The notes under the pieces: generated by a model
Databases searched by the model: none
Seen by the model: the letters and a program-made list of their open reading frames with translations, nothing else
What the model was told of the DNA's origin: nothing
Assembly (NCBI GenBank): GCA_025267735.1
Contig: CM046295.1
Span: forward strand, 20,120,938-20,184,937
Source: Mactra quadrangularis
Taxonomy: Eukaryota; Mollusca; Bivalvia; Venerida; Mactridae
Direction: 5' to 3'
DNA length: 64,000 nt
Shown here: in pieces, positions 10,206 through 23,400 of the stretch
Numbering within the stretch: the first letter of the stretch is position 1
Layout of the letters: every line of letters begins with the position of its first letter
Translations under genes and position numbers: made by a program

Positions 10206-11867
10206 TATATTGAAAATATAATTATTGTTTTATTTTATACTTAGTGTTTTATAATTTACAAATTTATATGAAGGTTTCATTTGCCAAATAAAGCCGAGTT
10301 GATTTATGTTTTTGAGGCAAACCTCGTTAAATCTAATTTTTATAATTATACTGACCCTCGATTTATATTTGCTAAGTTCTATCGCATGGTCAACCCTCTA
10401 GCTTTAAATGAAACACTTTATACGATTTACTGACTAAATCATGAAATCTAAATCTTTTAAATTTGAGCCGAGTTAAATCGAATACAGAACAACAAGTCTT
10501 TAATTCATTGACAGTCAGTTAGACATATCCTACTATAAATATAGAAAATGGAACCTTTATAATTAAATGAATTCAGGTACAATAGTATCAGAGATTTATT
10601 TCTACGCCAGTTACACTAATCTGAAGCAGAAGTTTTGTGAGAAAAGTTTAGGCAGACAAGAGACTATTTGAAGGCAATTTTCTAGTTTAAAGGTAGTGTT
10701 TAGAGAAGTTTAATGAAATTGTCGAGTTTAACTGAATAACAGAAATTTAGTAAGTGAAATATATGTTTGAGGGTTTTCTATCAAAATTGTCTTTGTTTCT
10801 TATGTAGGAACACATCGGAAAGGTCATATTACGGCGGTCAGTCAAAATTCCCCAACGTTTCTGGGTAGGTTATATATCTGAATTTAGCAGTTCATAACCT
10901 TATACTTCCGTCAATGATGACAACGGTTAATAATTAGTGGTAGAAGGGTGAATTGTCGTATAAATCAGTTCATGACCAAACTATACGAAACTATCTTTAC
11001 CCAGGAATCAGACCTCCGACGCCTAGATTAGTTGACTTTCCTGTTTCCATCTAAGGTAGCCAGCCGGCTGCAGACAATGTAAATATTTGCTCACATACAT
11101 GTATATTAACATGCTTATAAAACACAGACAACGACTTGCGTACGACCACAGTAAAAGTATTCATTTTTTAAAATTGTTTTCAATGTTTTTCTATTCACAA
11201 ACCATTTATTTTACAAATATACGATTTACATTGTTTGTACACAAAGGTCTATTGTATCCATTTAAAAAATGTAGAACAGAAATAAAAAAAATACAAACAA
11301 TGCTAGATCAGGAAGATAATTTTAAAGCGTGTCTGAATATAAGTTAAACCTTTATATATGTTAAAATATATTAACGATCACTATTTTACTGTCAATGCTC
11401 TCTTAAATGCGGCGACTTTTCAGTTACAAACACTTTTGAACAATGATTCTGAAAAGATATTTTTATTACATTTTAAATAGGTTATTCTCTTAACTTAACG
11501 TGTCAATCTAACGAGGGACAATTTTAGCCTTCAAAAAAACAGAGAGGAATAAAAGTAACCAGAAATATTCTATTATTAGTGATATAAAAAACAAGTGAGT
11601 AATAACTAGTCTATTATCTACTGAGCCACAAACACTGAACTATTAAATGTGTTAATAAGAATAAATACTTCGAAACTGTACCCTAATATCCCGGACCAAC
11701 GTGTTTCTCCACAAATGGAAGAGGCTAAAGTTTTAAGTACAGCACGTGTTTATTAAATTATACTTGCATGTTTATAGTTCTAAATTGAACATATACATTT
11801 GTTGTGAATAAAATATAGAGATTTCAAAGGTCATTTGAATTTACGTCAATCTTATTTCTTATTTCAG
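10206..11867 (+). other. Inferred 5'UTR intron of gene C
   Basis: No family coding sequence. A segment at about 10895-11000 (ACTTCCGTCA ... CATGACCAAACT ... ACGAAA) has a diverged match at about 61590-61690, suggesting a dispersed short repeat. The 86-codon ORF at 11087-11347 is Lys- and Phe-rich, has no domain signal and is not supported as a gene. Confidence 0.3.
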
Positions 11868-11888
11868 TTTTATCGAAAGTAAAACTAA

Positions 11889-14494
11889 ATGAACATGGTG
11901 TATGTAACATTATTTGTCTTTGTTTTGTGCATTATCGAACATGGTAAGTTTAAATTATAACGTTATAACATTCTGATACATAAAATTGTGTTAAGTCTAT
12001 CCATGAATATTGATTTGTAAGCTCCTAGTGAAAAGTCAATACATATTAGTAATCTAAAACAAAATGAATTATTGTTCACTAACGACATAAAGGCGATAAA
12101 CAATGATTAGTTAGAAGTCATTAAAGTTATATTGCAGATTTTAGTCGCCATGTCATCAAATATGATACGTATTTAATTATTTGATTATAATATTTGTTTT
12201 ATAAGATTATAATTTATGCTTTATTGGTTATAGATTACACATCTATATTAATTTTATATATATTGTCTGTTTAATACCTAAACTACCATACAATTTTAGT
12301 TAATTAAGCATTTGACTCTCTATGCCATTTTGCCAACCCAAGGACCATTATGTTAATCTTGGAGTTGGTGAGTATATCATGGACAAGACATTTTACCTTA
12401 TATATATTTTAATTGATATGTTTTAATTTCTTGTATTATTCTATTATTTTATGCCGAAGTAAATATAACTATCTACAGAATTACGATATAGAATTACGTT
12501 TGGTAGAGTCATCATATGACTGTTGTAGAACAACAATGCATTCTAACTAAATGAAGTAATGTTCATGATTTATTTATATACTTTGTCTACAGTTGTTTGA
12601 TGTTTGGTGAGCTTAGAATATTTATGTTTTTATTGTCTTGTTCAGGTATTGCTCAAGATGTTCCTACTTGTAGGACCGAGAATACTTGTGGTTGTTGTAA
12701 AAGTAATCCCGATGATGGAACAAGAGATCTGTTGGATATTTGTGATAATCAACAAGAAACAGAAGATAAAGCTTGGAGATGTACATATGGATGTTTAGAT
12801 GGTTATTATGGTAGAAAATGTTTTAATAAATGTCCCATGTACTGTACAAGATGTGCACGTGAGTTTGGCATAGCCAATCACAAAGATCATACGATATGTT
12901 ACCTCTGTGCTGATGGTTACTATAACGGTACTGGAATAACAAATTGTTCAACTCCTTGTCCGGCAAACTGTGCTGAGAATCAATGTGACAAAACATCTGG
13001 TATTTGTTTATTCGGCTGTAAAGGCAACTGGAGTCGAGATAAATGTGACGTTTGCACGAATACATGGTATGGTAACAATTGTGAAATACGATGTCCTGAT
13101 GCTTGTAAAGATAGAATGTGTGACAGCAATGGTGAATGTACCACTGGTTGTGCTGATAATAATTTCACAGGATTGAAATGTAATCAATGCGTTGTAGGAA
13201 AATATGGCGACTACTGTGATAATATTTGCTCTGTACATTGCCGCGACAACACATGTGAAAGACTTGATGGTCAATGTACTGATGGATGCAAAGGTAACTT
13301 TGACGGAAAAAAATGTGACATATGTCAGTCGGGTTATTATGGGACATTTTGTGACAAATGGTGTTACAGTTGTTTAAATGGTTTGTGCGATCGGACAACA
13401 GGAAGATGTTTTGACTGTGTCAATGGCAAGTTCGATGAACAATGTGACAAGTCTTGCTCAACAGGTTGTCTTAATGGAGAATGTGCAAGAGAAGACGGAG
13501 CATGTACCTCCTGCAGAGCTGAGTACTATGGCCAGACATGTAATAAAACATGCCCTGATAACTGTCTTAACAACGTGTGTAGTCAATATGATGGTATATG
13601 TCACAATTGTAGTGTCGGATACTACAGTAAGTCATGCGACTTCAAGTGTAGAAGTGGTTGTATCAACGATACCTGTAACCAAGACTCCGGAGAGTGCATG
13701 TTTGGATGTGATAATAGATGCCAGAATGAAATCAGTAGCAAAGACGGTAATAATAAAGTGATTTTTGTTCTTGAATGATTTTTTTAATCCAAGTTTTGTA
13801 TGCTTGGCAGTAAATGAAACTTAAAACAAAGTACATCATCCTTTATTAATAGCATTTGTCGTCGTGGTGTTTTGTAACTAGAATAAAATATATCGAAGTA
13901 AAACGGTCGTGCCAAAATGAAGTCATGTTGTTATTCAGACATGGAATGTCTTTTGGGCTCCCGGAGTCATATTCAAAGTAGCTGGTCAATTATCTCAATG
14001 CCACACACCAAATCATTAACACATATAGGTTGTAAATAATATATTACAGAATCCCAGTCGTCATGTGATATTGGAGTAATTGTTGGTGGGGTGATTGCTG
14101 GTTTTGCATTTGGAATTTTATTGACTAGCGTTTTGTGCTACGTGTGGAGACGGTAAGTCATTCGTCGAATTCTATTCTCACCTTTTTGATATGTCATAAA
14201 TTTTTATCTTAAATGACAGCTTCTTGGATCATAAATGCAATTCTAATAGACAAGATTCTTTTATATGGTTCATAGTTGTTAGTGTATTTATAAAGAGATC
14301 TTCCACGAAGTTCGCATCAGTTAAAAATTATGTACATTTAACTCTATACTACAAAAACAATTGCATGTTTAATTTATTACAGAAGACAGACGAAGGAAAA
14401 CAAGAATAGTCCAGCAATGCATGTAAATGCTATGTATGAGAATGACAAAACTGACCCTGACGGTTATGAAGAATTACAAATTTCAAATCACTAG
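11889..14494 (+). CDS. Gene C: multi-EGF single-pass receptor
   Basis: Coding exons 11889-11943, 12646-13746, 14050-14152 and 14383-14494 give 456 aa, phases 1, 1, 2, all GT-AG. The first ATG is at 11889; a second at 11895 would make exon 1 exactly 49 nt like its paralogues (454 aa). The signal peptide is MVYVTLFVFVLCIIEHG, then IAQD. The ectodomain has the CGCC module and about eight EGF-like modules, order as in gene A. TM exon 386-420 has a glycine-rich face (VGGVIAGFAFG). The tail carries Y438 (YEND) and Y448 (YEEL) after NAMY. AATAAA lies at 14592-14597, 98 bases past the stop. A and C share the TM subtype without the GEIIGG segment, so they form one subgroup. Function inferred: surface binding or engulfment receptor with a phosphotyrosine-type tail. 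Confidence 0.84.
12593..12645 (+). other. Alternative first coding segment (second signal peptide) of gene C
   Basis: An upstream acceptor CTTTGTCTACAG ends at 12592. From an ATG at 12600 the frame is open into the EGF exon, encoding MFGELRIFMFLLSCSG followed by IAQD. Length (15 codons to the GGT codon) and most residues match the same segment in gene A, which argues for coding use of this intron end. The hydrophobic core and a small-residue end (S-G-I-A before Q-D) fit a cleavable signal peptide. Confidence 0.45.
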
Positions 14495-15770
14495 ATGTCG
14501 ATAGATAATACATATACGGTTTTCTTTGTTCGGATTTAAGTTTTCATGGACACTTTCTAAATACTACAAGGACAAGTCAGGATCTTAATAGAATAAATAT
14601 AGCAGTCTTTGTTTTGGATATTAATTCCGCATTGCTACCCAACATTGATTCTTTTTCACCTACCTCTCCTGAAAAACCGCTGCAGGCAGTCGTGTAAAGA
14701 AAACCTCTCCATTCAGAAACATTTTAATTGAATATCTGAACTGTAGTAAGAAATGAATAATCAATTTCTATTTAAAAGCGGAATAACAAAACATTTTGTT
14801 GAAATAAATTCCTATACCACCTTATTGGTATTTTTACATTGTCTATTTACATCTTTTGGAAAGTTTATTGTGACGTAGTAATTATTTTGTTGGTGTTTTT
14901 GTGATCGTCATTTATTTGTTTAAAACATATAAAATAATTTATACATGTGTTCATAGCTATATACGTTACTAAACATCTTTGCGTTGTGATATTAAATATG
15001 TTTATATCCAAAATTGTATATGTTTAAATTGTAAATATTTATTCACAAAATGATTATATTAGCTTAATGTAGAGAATAGATCGAGTACTAGACTTTATCA
15101 TTTTACTTACACTATATAACTATATTTTATTGTCATTAAAATATATTCTCACCTTAAGTTGCACTGAAAGATGTTTTGCTTATATCAGCTGAACATGTTA
15201 CATGTATATACTTTCTTTATAATCTGCAATATGTATACGGTTGGTTGATTATTTACACACTCTATCGTCCAGAAAAATATTTGAGTTATATAATCAATAA
15301 TTATGTAAAGGGAAAAGTTTGACTGTTGAATTATATTGATAATGTTTTTATTGTATATATGTTTTGATTATATCAACATAACATGTTAGATATGTTATGT
15401 TGAATACAAAGAACGCTAACCTTGTACTAAATACTTTTAAGATATTAAATGATATTTAAATAATATATTTAAGATCTTATAAGATAAGGAGATATTCTTC
15501 TTTCGTAATCCATTCATTTCACACAATCATATAATATGTTAATTGTAATATATGTAAATAATTTTCTCATCAATTGAACTATATTTTTTTTATTATCCTG
15601 GTTGCATTATACATGTACTCACGTATACACTTTCTTTTTAATCTGCAATATTTATACGGTTGGTTAATCATTTACACACTCTATCGTCCAGGATAGTATT
15701 TGAGGAGTTACATAACCAAGGATAATGTAATGGTAAGTTTGACTGGTGAGTTATATTGATAATGTTTTTA
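14495..15770. repeat. 3' flank of C plus promoter of D, duplicated downstream of H
   Basis: This non-coding block matches 45212-46215 nearly along its length (shared landmarks: TACAAGGACAAGTCAGGATC, CCGCTGCAGGCAG, AACGCTAAC). It runs from the stop of C to the GTGAGT donor of D at 15746. A sub-block is internally repeated: 15195-15300 and 15620-15720 both carry ATACGGTTGGTT followed by CTATCGTCCAG. A degenerate family motif (TTATCCTGGTTGCAT) is at about 15593-15607. No coding sequence is seen. Confidence 0.65.
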
Positions 15771-16154
15771 TTGTCTCTTTAAAACATAATGTTGTTCGGC
15801 CAGTTGTATAACGATTTTATTTGGCAATTTCAGTCAAGTCGAATTATGATTAAGTAGGAAAAACGCGTAATATCCAGTACATAAAAAATTCAATCAGTTT
15901 ACATGTTCGTAGTTCTATCGCAATTTAGGGTTCGGTCCAATAACACCCAATAACACCTCTCTCTAATAGGACTACCGTTCAGTTTCTTAAACTTGTCAAC
16001 AAAGCCTTCAATAGGATTTCATTAATACATGTTGAACTGAATTAATTATTTAAGCCAAATATTTTGTACAAAATGTAAAATTTACAAAGGTCAATTGTGT
16101 TATTATCCATCTAATTTCTTATTTCAGTTTTATTGAAAGCGAACCAAACTAAAG

Positions 16155-19043
16155 ATGATGTTTCTAAAAGTGTTTGTTTTTGCTGTGTGCATTATTAACC
16201 ATGATAAGTTTAAAGAATTAAATTATTACATACTGTGACATGTAATTGCGTTGAGCCTGTCAATGATTATTGATTTGTAAGTTCCCTGTATAAGGTCAAT
16301 TAATATTGATAAGAAATCTACCAAAAAAAATAAACTATTGCTCACCAACGACATAAAGACATAACAAATGACGAGTTACAAGTAATTAAATCATTAAAAA
16401 ATTATAAGTGTAATGCAGCTTTTAGTCGCCATGTCATCTAATTTAATACGTATAAATTGTTTTTATTATAATATTTATTCTTTAAAATCAAAACATATTC
16501 ATTATATGATATAAATTGCACATCTATGTTAATCTTTAAGTATCTATTTATTTCTACACTCTGATACTTTTACTATTAATTATTTAAGCATTTGTTGCTC
16601 TACGTCGTGCCGCCAACGCAAGGGTCGCAATGGAAATAAGAGTTTATCATTCTTGTGTTATTCTTAACGTTGGCGAGGATATCAAGGACAATAATTTAAC
16701 TTAATAAATGTTGAGTCTATATATTGCAATTTCCTGTACCATTGTATGCATACAAGGACGAGATGAATATATCAATTTATAACATTATAGAGTCACGTTT
16801 AATAATAAAAGCTTTTCGGTAGAGTCATCATACGACAATAACTGTTGTGAAATAGCAATAATTTCTAACTAAATGAAAGTATGTACATAATGTGTTTATA
16901 TACGTTGCCTACAGCAATTTAATGTTTGTTGAGCATATAATGTTCTTCTTATATTGTTACGGAATTGCTCAAGATGTTCCTGCTTGTAGGACCAAGACAA
17001 CTTGTGATTGTTGAAAAAGTAATCCCAATGATGGAACAAGAAAACGATGGGATATTTGTAATCAAGCTCTTGGTTGGAAATGTACATATGGATGTATAGA
17101 TGGTTATTTGAGTTGGTCTTGTAGGAATATGTGTCCTAATTATTGTACAAGATGTGCGCGTTATTTTAACTCACGAAGCAATCAAGATTATCTGAAATGT
17201 TACCTATGTGCTGATGGTTATTATAACGGTAATGGAATAACAAATTGTTCAACTCTTTGTCCAGCAAATTGTGCTGAAAACCAATGTGACAAAACAACAG
17301 GTAATTGTTTACTCGGCTGTACAGGTAAATGGAGTGGAGATAAATGTAACGTTTGTGCTGATACATGGTATGGTGACAATTGCGATATACAATGTCCTGA
17401 ATATTGTAAAAATAGAATCTGCGACAACAGTGGTGAATGTTCCACTGTGTGTGCTGATGATAACTTCACAGGATCGAAATGTAGTCAATGTGTTGTAGGG
17501 AAATATGGCGACTACTGCGATAAGACTTGCTCTGTACATTGCAAAGACAATACATGTGACAGACTTGATGGCCAATGTACTGATGGATGCACGGGTAACT
17601 TTGACGGGGCTAAATGTGACAAATGCAAGCCGGGTTATTACAGGACTAATTGTGACAAACGGTGTCATAGTTGTTTGGATGGTATGTGTGATCGGACGAC
17701 AGGAATGTGTATTGACTGTGTCAATGGCAAATTTGATGAACAATGCGACAGGCCATGCTTAACAAATTGTCTTGATGGAGAATGTTCAAGGGAATACGGA
17801 GGTGAACATCCTGCAAAGTTGGATACTATACCAAAACGTGTAAGAATACATGCCCTGAAAAGTGTCTTAACAACGAGTGTGGTCAATATGATGGTTTATG
17901 TCACAATTGTAGAGTTGGATACTATAGTAAGTCATGTGACTTCAAATGTCAAAGTGGTTGCATCAAGGGGACCTGCACTCAAGACTCCGGGTATTGCACG
18001 TACGAATGTGAGAACAAAAACAGTTGCTATAACGGTAATAAGTATAAAATGATTAGATAATTGTAATCTCTGCACAAGTTGATTTTATATAGAAAATGTA
18101 ATAAATTATACTTTGGAACGTAAACCTTCGTGGTATTAATTTTACTACACGATACATTCTCACAAGTGATTCTCGTACTATGTACAAATGTGCCCAAATA
18201 CATGCTCGTGCTAAAATGAAGTAATCATTTTTGATTTCAGAAATTGAATGACGGATGTCTGTGGTACTATTCAAACCATCATTTCAACTATTTCACCTCT
18301 ATTGTAGATTATTTTCTAATTGAAAGTATACATAATGTATTTACAGAACCACAAACGTCAAGTCATACTGGAGAAATTGCTTGTGGTGTTATTGCTGCTT
18401 TTGTAATAGTTATTACTTTGATAAATGTTATATGTTTTGTGTGGACAAGGCAAATCATTTCGTTAAACATCTTTAAATTCAGTTTTTCGTCACGGTTAAG
18501 ACATTTTGTTTTGTTAATAGAGTGAGCTTCCATATATAAGACGTAAGCATTTATTTACACAAATCTTTCGATGATTTCATTAAAAAATGTGTTGATGCAT
18601 ATAAAATGTAAAAACAAATGTAATGGCATTTTATTGTCTAAATTTTATCCTAACGCACGTTCACCGACTTACAGCTATGACCCCTCGTCATCGGGTGGAG
18701 TGAAACAATCGTAGGAAATTTTTTTCCTAGGAAATAAGCAGTGCCCCCAGTGGGATTCGAACCCAGGACCTCGCGATCCCTAAGCGCGTTCTAACGCTAG
18801 ACTATTGTCCTTTCTATGTATAAATATAAATAAAGAGCATCGAAGAGCATCCTATGCTGCATTAGTCAGAAATATGAACAAAAAATGTATTCCTGTAATT
18901 GACACAATACGATATCATCTTTTTATTTTAGAAGACATAAGAATAAAACCCAGAAAGATCCACCCATTCAAGTAAATGCTATCTATGAAAATGACCAAGC
19001 TGACCCTGACGGTTATGAAGAATTACAAATTCCGAACCATTAG
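16155..19043 (+). pseudogene. Pseudogene D: multi-EGF receptor with stop, frameshift and lost splice sites
   Basis: The signal exon 16155-16203 is still open (MMFLKVFVFAVCIINH) but its donor is ATAAGT, and the regular acceptor of the EGF exon reads TTACGG, so both ends of intron 1 are lost. The ectodomain (about 16962-18034) has TGA at 17012-17014 in place of the last Cys of CDCC. A one-base deletion near 17805 shifts the frame between G-G and C-K-V-G-Y-Y. The seven or so EGF modules between are otherwise intact. The TM exon 18347-18449 is 103 nt and ends in a GC donor (AG|GCAAAT). The tail exon 18932-19043 is intact and canonical (NAIYEND, GYEEL). Only the upstream alternative acceptor (16913-16914) could still join the ectodomain. 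It is a recent duplicate of gene A. Confidence 0.8.
18664..18815 (-). repeat. tRNA-derived SINE fragment in the last intron of D
   Basis: On the minus strand a tRNA-like head reads TAGTCTAGCGTTAGAACGCG (box A region) and GGGTTCGAATCCC (box B), about 35 bases apart. It lies inside an intron with no matching anticodon arm and no flanking tRNA structure that I could fold, so it is read as a SINE head. Its body (TTTCCTAGG, CGATTGTTTCACTCCACCC) differs from the SINE family at 19113. Confidence 0.55.
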
Positions 19044-19112
19044 ATGTCAAAAGAAACAACATATACAGTTTTCTTTTTTCGAATTTCTACAGCAGGATAA
19101 CATTATTATTGA

Positions 19113-19337
19113 GCCGCGGCCGTGGCGAAGTGGTTAGCATGTCTGACTTTGAATCCGGAGATCGAGGGTTTGAGCCCGGTCGCGGTAGGTCATACCCTAT
19201 ACATGAGTTGTCTGCCTGGTAGAGTAAGTTAGTACTTGTGATAGAAACAGTGTCGAGGAAATTTATAGAAGGAAGAGCTGTTCGTCATATATATGACCTA
19301 AATATGTGTTGAATACGACGTTAAACACAATTTAAGA
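19113..19337 (+). repeat. tRNA-derived SINE, copy 1
   Basis: The head is GCCGCGGCCGTGGCGAAGTG (box A) and GGGTTTGAGCCCGGTCGCGG (box B). The body carries CATACCCTATACATGAG and the tail ends in GAATACGACGTTAAACACAA. Two further copies are at 40803-41020 (+) and 57044-57262 (-). It sits directly downstream of the D tail exon. Confidence 0.8.
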
Positions 19338-19930
19338 AAAAATAAAGTATGTTGTACATGTTTTATACATGTAAATAAATATTAACTGCTCTTAAATATT
19401 ATTAACACTTGCATTATAATATATTATTCCACGTATTAAGATTTGTCATTTAGAATTTTGCGTCACGTTTAATCATTTTTAGCTGCTACATTGTATAACT
19501 ATTCGATGCTTTCACTAACATCCATTTGAACCTAATTATGGCCATCTAAGTAAATCCATAATTCAGTATTTGTATTTTTATCAGCATAAAACTTCAACTT
19601 TGTTATATGAGTAAGCTTGAATTATAGTAAAATTACTGCATATACGCATGACCATTTGGTCACAAACTTTTATCTATCCAAAAAGCAATTTTATTACTCT
19701 GTATATAATATCTTTATTGTTGGTACTTATCGATAATAATAAAGAAACATCATCCATGTCTATAGTCGGAATTTGACTTAATGTTTACACATCAAATACA
19801 TAGTGACTTAGTTATGAATTCATTTTTAAATTGAAATGTTATCTAATCATTACCGATGTTGAGTAATGCATCATACTTTTAATATCATACCACATGCATG
19901 TTCTATGTTATCTATAGATAAACTATAGTT
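19338..19930. other. Intergenic region between D and E
   Basis: AT-rich sequence without recognisable genes, repeats or RNA structures. Confidence 0.3.
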
Positions 19931-19932
19931 TT

Positions 19933-20047
19933 ACAAATCTTCCGGGTTGATAAGATGGTCAAAACGTTTAATGCAGTCACTATCGTGCAGAGATTTAATC
20001 GAAAAGTTACGTTTATTATTTTTATGGATTTAATTTAATAGGTGAGT
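19933..20047 (+). promoter_or_regulatory. Putative promoter motif and 5'UTR donor of gene E
   Basis: ACAAATCTTCCGGGTTGA (19933-19950) is a near-consensus copy of the family element. It is followed 92 bases later by the conserved donor GTGAGTTATAT at 20042. The matching acceptor is CATCTTTAG ending at 20436, 20 bases before the start codon. This is the most compact example of the motif, UTR exon and signal exon order. Confidence 0.5.
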
Positions 20048-20456
20048 TATATAATGAATGTATTACTTTTGTCTCATTCTTTACTTTAGTTCATTTTGAA
20101 AGTAAACATTATTGGCGAGGTTAACTTAGTCTAAAAATGTTATCGAAAAACAAACTCTAAATAAATCATATAATACTCTAGTACCACACATAATCTCGAG
20201 CCTTCATTATATAACATTATGAGTTAAATTCACTCTTAAACATACCATTTTTGTTCCGGCAAAGTGTTTACCGTTATCTGATGTCTTGGAAACTTCAATG
20301 TTTACTTCCGTGATTTGAAACACTTAAATATGTTTAAATATTGTAATGGTACCTATAATCATATATACGAGTATATGTGAAAATAATATAAATTTTAAAA
20401 ATAAACGATCAATTATTTCTCTGATTTCATCTTTAGTGTATACAAAACAACTGAAG

Positions 20457-23400
20457 ATGCCCTGGCTAATATTGGTTGTATTGTTTGTAAACAGTGTGCA
20501 GTTTGGTAAGTGATATTGTTGATTTACCAATAAATTCCATTTTATCATTATCATAACTCAGATCAACTATCTGGAGCAACTGTGATTCAATACTAACTAC
20601 AGTTTTCGCTTAATATTCACTTTAGGCATTCGAAAAGAAAACCAAAGATTCACAAGAATAATTCCAAAATCAGCATGAAATAGATTATCAATATATACTT
20701 AAAAATGTGTTATATAAAAAATAATTAAAAAAGTTACTATCAACATGCACGATCAGATTTTGTCCAAAATATCGTGTTCAGGAACTTTTAATGGGAAGGC
20801 ACATCATAATGAACTTCAAATTAACTCTTCCAGATTCGATTCTTAGTTTTGATAGCTCTTTACTATCTACGAGGGGTGATCCAGAAATTCGTGGACACCT
20901 TGCATGAAACAAAAGGTAATGAAGACAGTCACATGAACTTCTAGTATCTTTTTAAGTGAGCATTTGTCAACAAATTTCCAAAATATTGTAAAGATTTGAT
21001 CATAATTAATGATTCTGCACTATTTTATATGCATGGACGTGCTGAAATGCGACGCAGCTAATGGCGTCTCAAACGACGTCATGTTGTAAAAAGAAGTAAA
21101 CTTAATTACTGTTTTGCCTTATATATCTTCAAAGCATTCCCCCTTTGACAAGTACGATGCATTTCTAGCTCATCTGTTACAATTCGGCTAACAGTTCCAA
21201 ACAATAAAAACAGAGAATAACTGAGAATTGTAAAATTATCCATATGATTTCTTTAACCAGCTTATGCAAATTTTCCTTAGTTTCTCTGACTCTGTTTCTC
21301 AGACTGCGAATCATTCCCTACACCTTCCCATCCATTTGAAAATCGAAGATGCTACTTATATACTAGTGTACGACACACTGATGGTTTATATGTCACACTT
21401 TTTATCATTGTTTTTGTCTTGCTAAATGTTTTTCCAAGATTTACACAGAATTGTATAACTGTCTGCAGTTTTGCTAGTTCCGTGATGTCCGTTTTTTATG
21501 AAGCTGTTTTCATAGCTTCTTTTATTAAACACGAGAGTAAAATGCCCGCAACGTCAAATTTCTTCTGAAACTTACAGAATGACGTCATACAAGTACATGT
21601 CTAAACAACGTTATTATAACGTTTCCTGCCATTTTCTTCATTTGATCAGATTTTACATGGGTTTGAATGAGGTAAAAACATATTCATCAAGGAGAAAAAA
21701 TGAGTTGCGCCGCGATTTCGATACTTCATATTTTGATGACGTCATAAATAGATGAAAAATGCAATTGATATTTTAAAATTTTGTCCATTTATTAAAAAAG
21801 CATTGATTAATGATATCCTACCAAATCAGCACGGTAGGACGTCACGTTATGGAGATACACACAGTGTCCACGAATTTTTGGATCACCCCTCGTATGCTCA
21901 CCTCGCAGCGCAGTGAATACATAACATTCACCCGCTACCTTAAAACGTGTCGATTTATGATATCGACCTTTACCATGAACCTTTGAAAAACCAATGAAAG
22001 TTTACAAAATTCCTATTCAGCCGAAAAACTGTATACGCATTTTCATTGGATATAACGATCAGCTGACTAAATAAGTATAAATAAACGGATAAACAACGCC
22101 TTATATGATATGATCATACTAGTAACGAATGCAACAGAGTATGAGGTCATATATAGCATGGCTACATTTTGTATCTAAGTTAAATAGTTGCTCTATGTTT
22201 ACAGTTTACAGATATTTGTTTGCGACTATCTTTAAAAACCAAGTGACAATCATATATAAACGTTTACGTGTCTCTGTCTTGAAATGGAAATATCAGTTTG
22301 CACATAGTTGAGAAAGAAAACAGAACGAGTGAATCTTTCAAAAAGATGCATCGGCGAGTATTCACTATCATAAAACATTGACAATTTATCTATAAAGTTA
22401 TCGGTTTCTTTAAGAAAAAACAAGTACAGGTATATCAAATATGCAGACAAAAACTAAACATTTACGACCAGATTTACGGGCCTGCACTCAAAAAGGTATC
22501 ACGCACCCTGTTTGTAAAGTCTTCAGAAACGCAATGACTTGAGCTAGAATTCCTTTTTGTGATGTTTGACGATTTGCTGCAGATCTCGTCGAACCTCTAC
22601 TACGGCCCAGGATTAGGTTCAATTCCACCAATAACATATAAATCAAACATGTTAATATTTAATATATTTGATTAGCTTCAGCTAAAGATCCAGCTTGCAA
22701 GACGGAGAATACTTGTAATTGTTGTAATAGTCGACCTTATGATGGAACAAGACGTTTGTCGGATATTTGTAACAATAAACAAGGCTATTGGGCATGCAAA
22801 TATGGATGTAAAGATGGTCATTGGGGTGGGAGATGTTGGCATTTTTGTCCAGATTATTGTACAAAGTGTTCACGTGAATTTGGAACATCTGGTCATTCAG
22901 ACTATCAGAAATGTAACCTATGTGCTAATGGTTACTATAACGGTCCAGGAATTACAAATTGTTCAACTCCTTGTCCAGCAAACTGTGCTGCAAACCAATG
23001 TGACACAACAACCGGTATTTGTTTACGCGGATGTTCAAACAACTGGATAGGAACTAAATGTAACGTTTGTCCTAATTCATGGTATGGTAACAATTGTAAT
23101 ATTCCATGTCCGATAAATTGTAAAGATAAAAAATGTCTAATAAATGGTTACTGCATTAATGGTTGTTCTAGTGACAGGTTTATAGGATCAAAATGTGATC
23201 AATGCAGAACAGGGAAATATGGTGACAGCTGTGATATAGATTGTTCTGCTAACTGCATAAACGACCTATGTCACAAAGATAGTGGTAACTGTACAATTGG
23301 ATGCGACGTGAACTTTGTCGGGGATAAGTGTGATAAGTGTAGGTCTAATTTTTACGGGAGGAACTGTGACAAAGAGTGTTCTAATTGTCTAAATGGTGTG

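Noticed and set aside
16203..16962. AT-AC (minor spliceosome) intron in D
   Set aside because: The donor ATAAGT is not the ATATCC type, and no AC acceptor or matching branch site is evident; point mutation of GTAAGT explains it better.
19113..19200. Functional tRNA gene
   Set aside because: A and B boxes are present but there is a SINE body behind them, three copies share that body, and no complete cloverleaf with matching acceptor stem was found.
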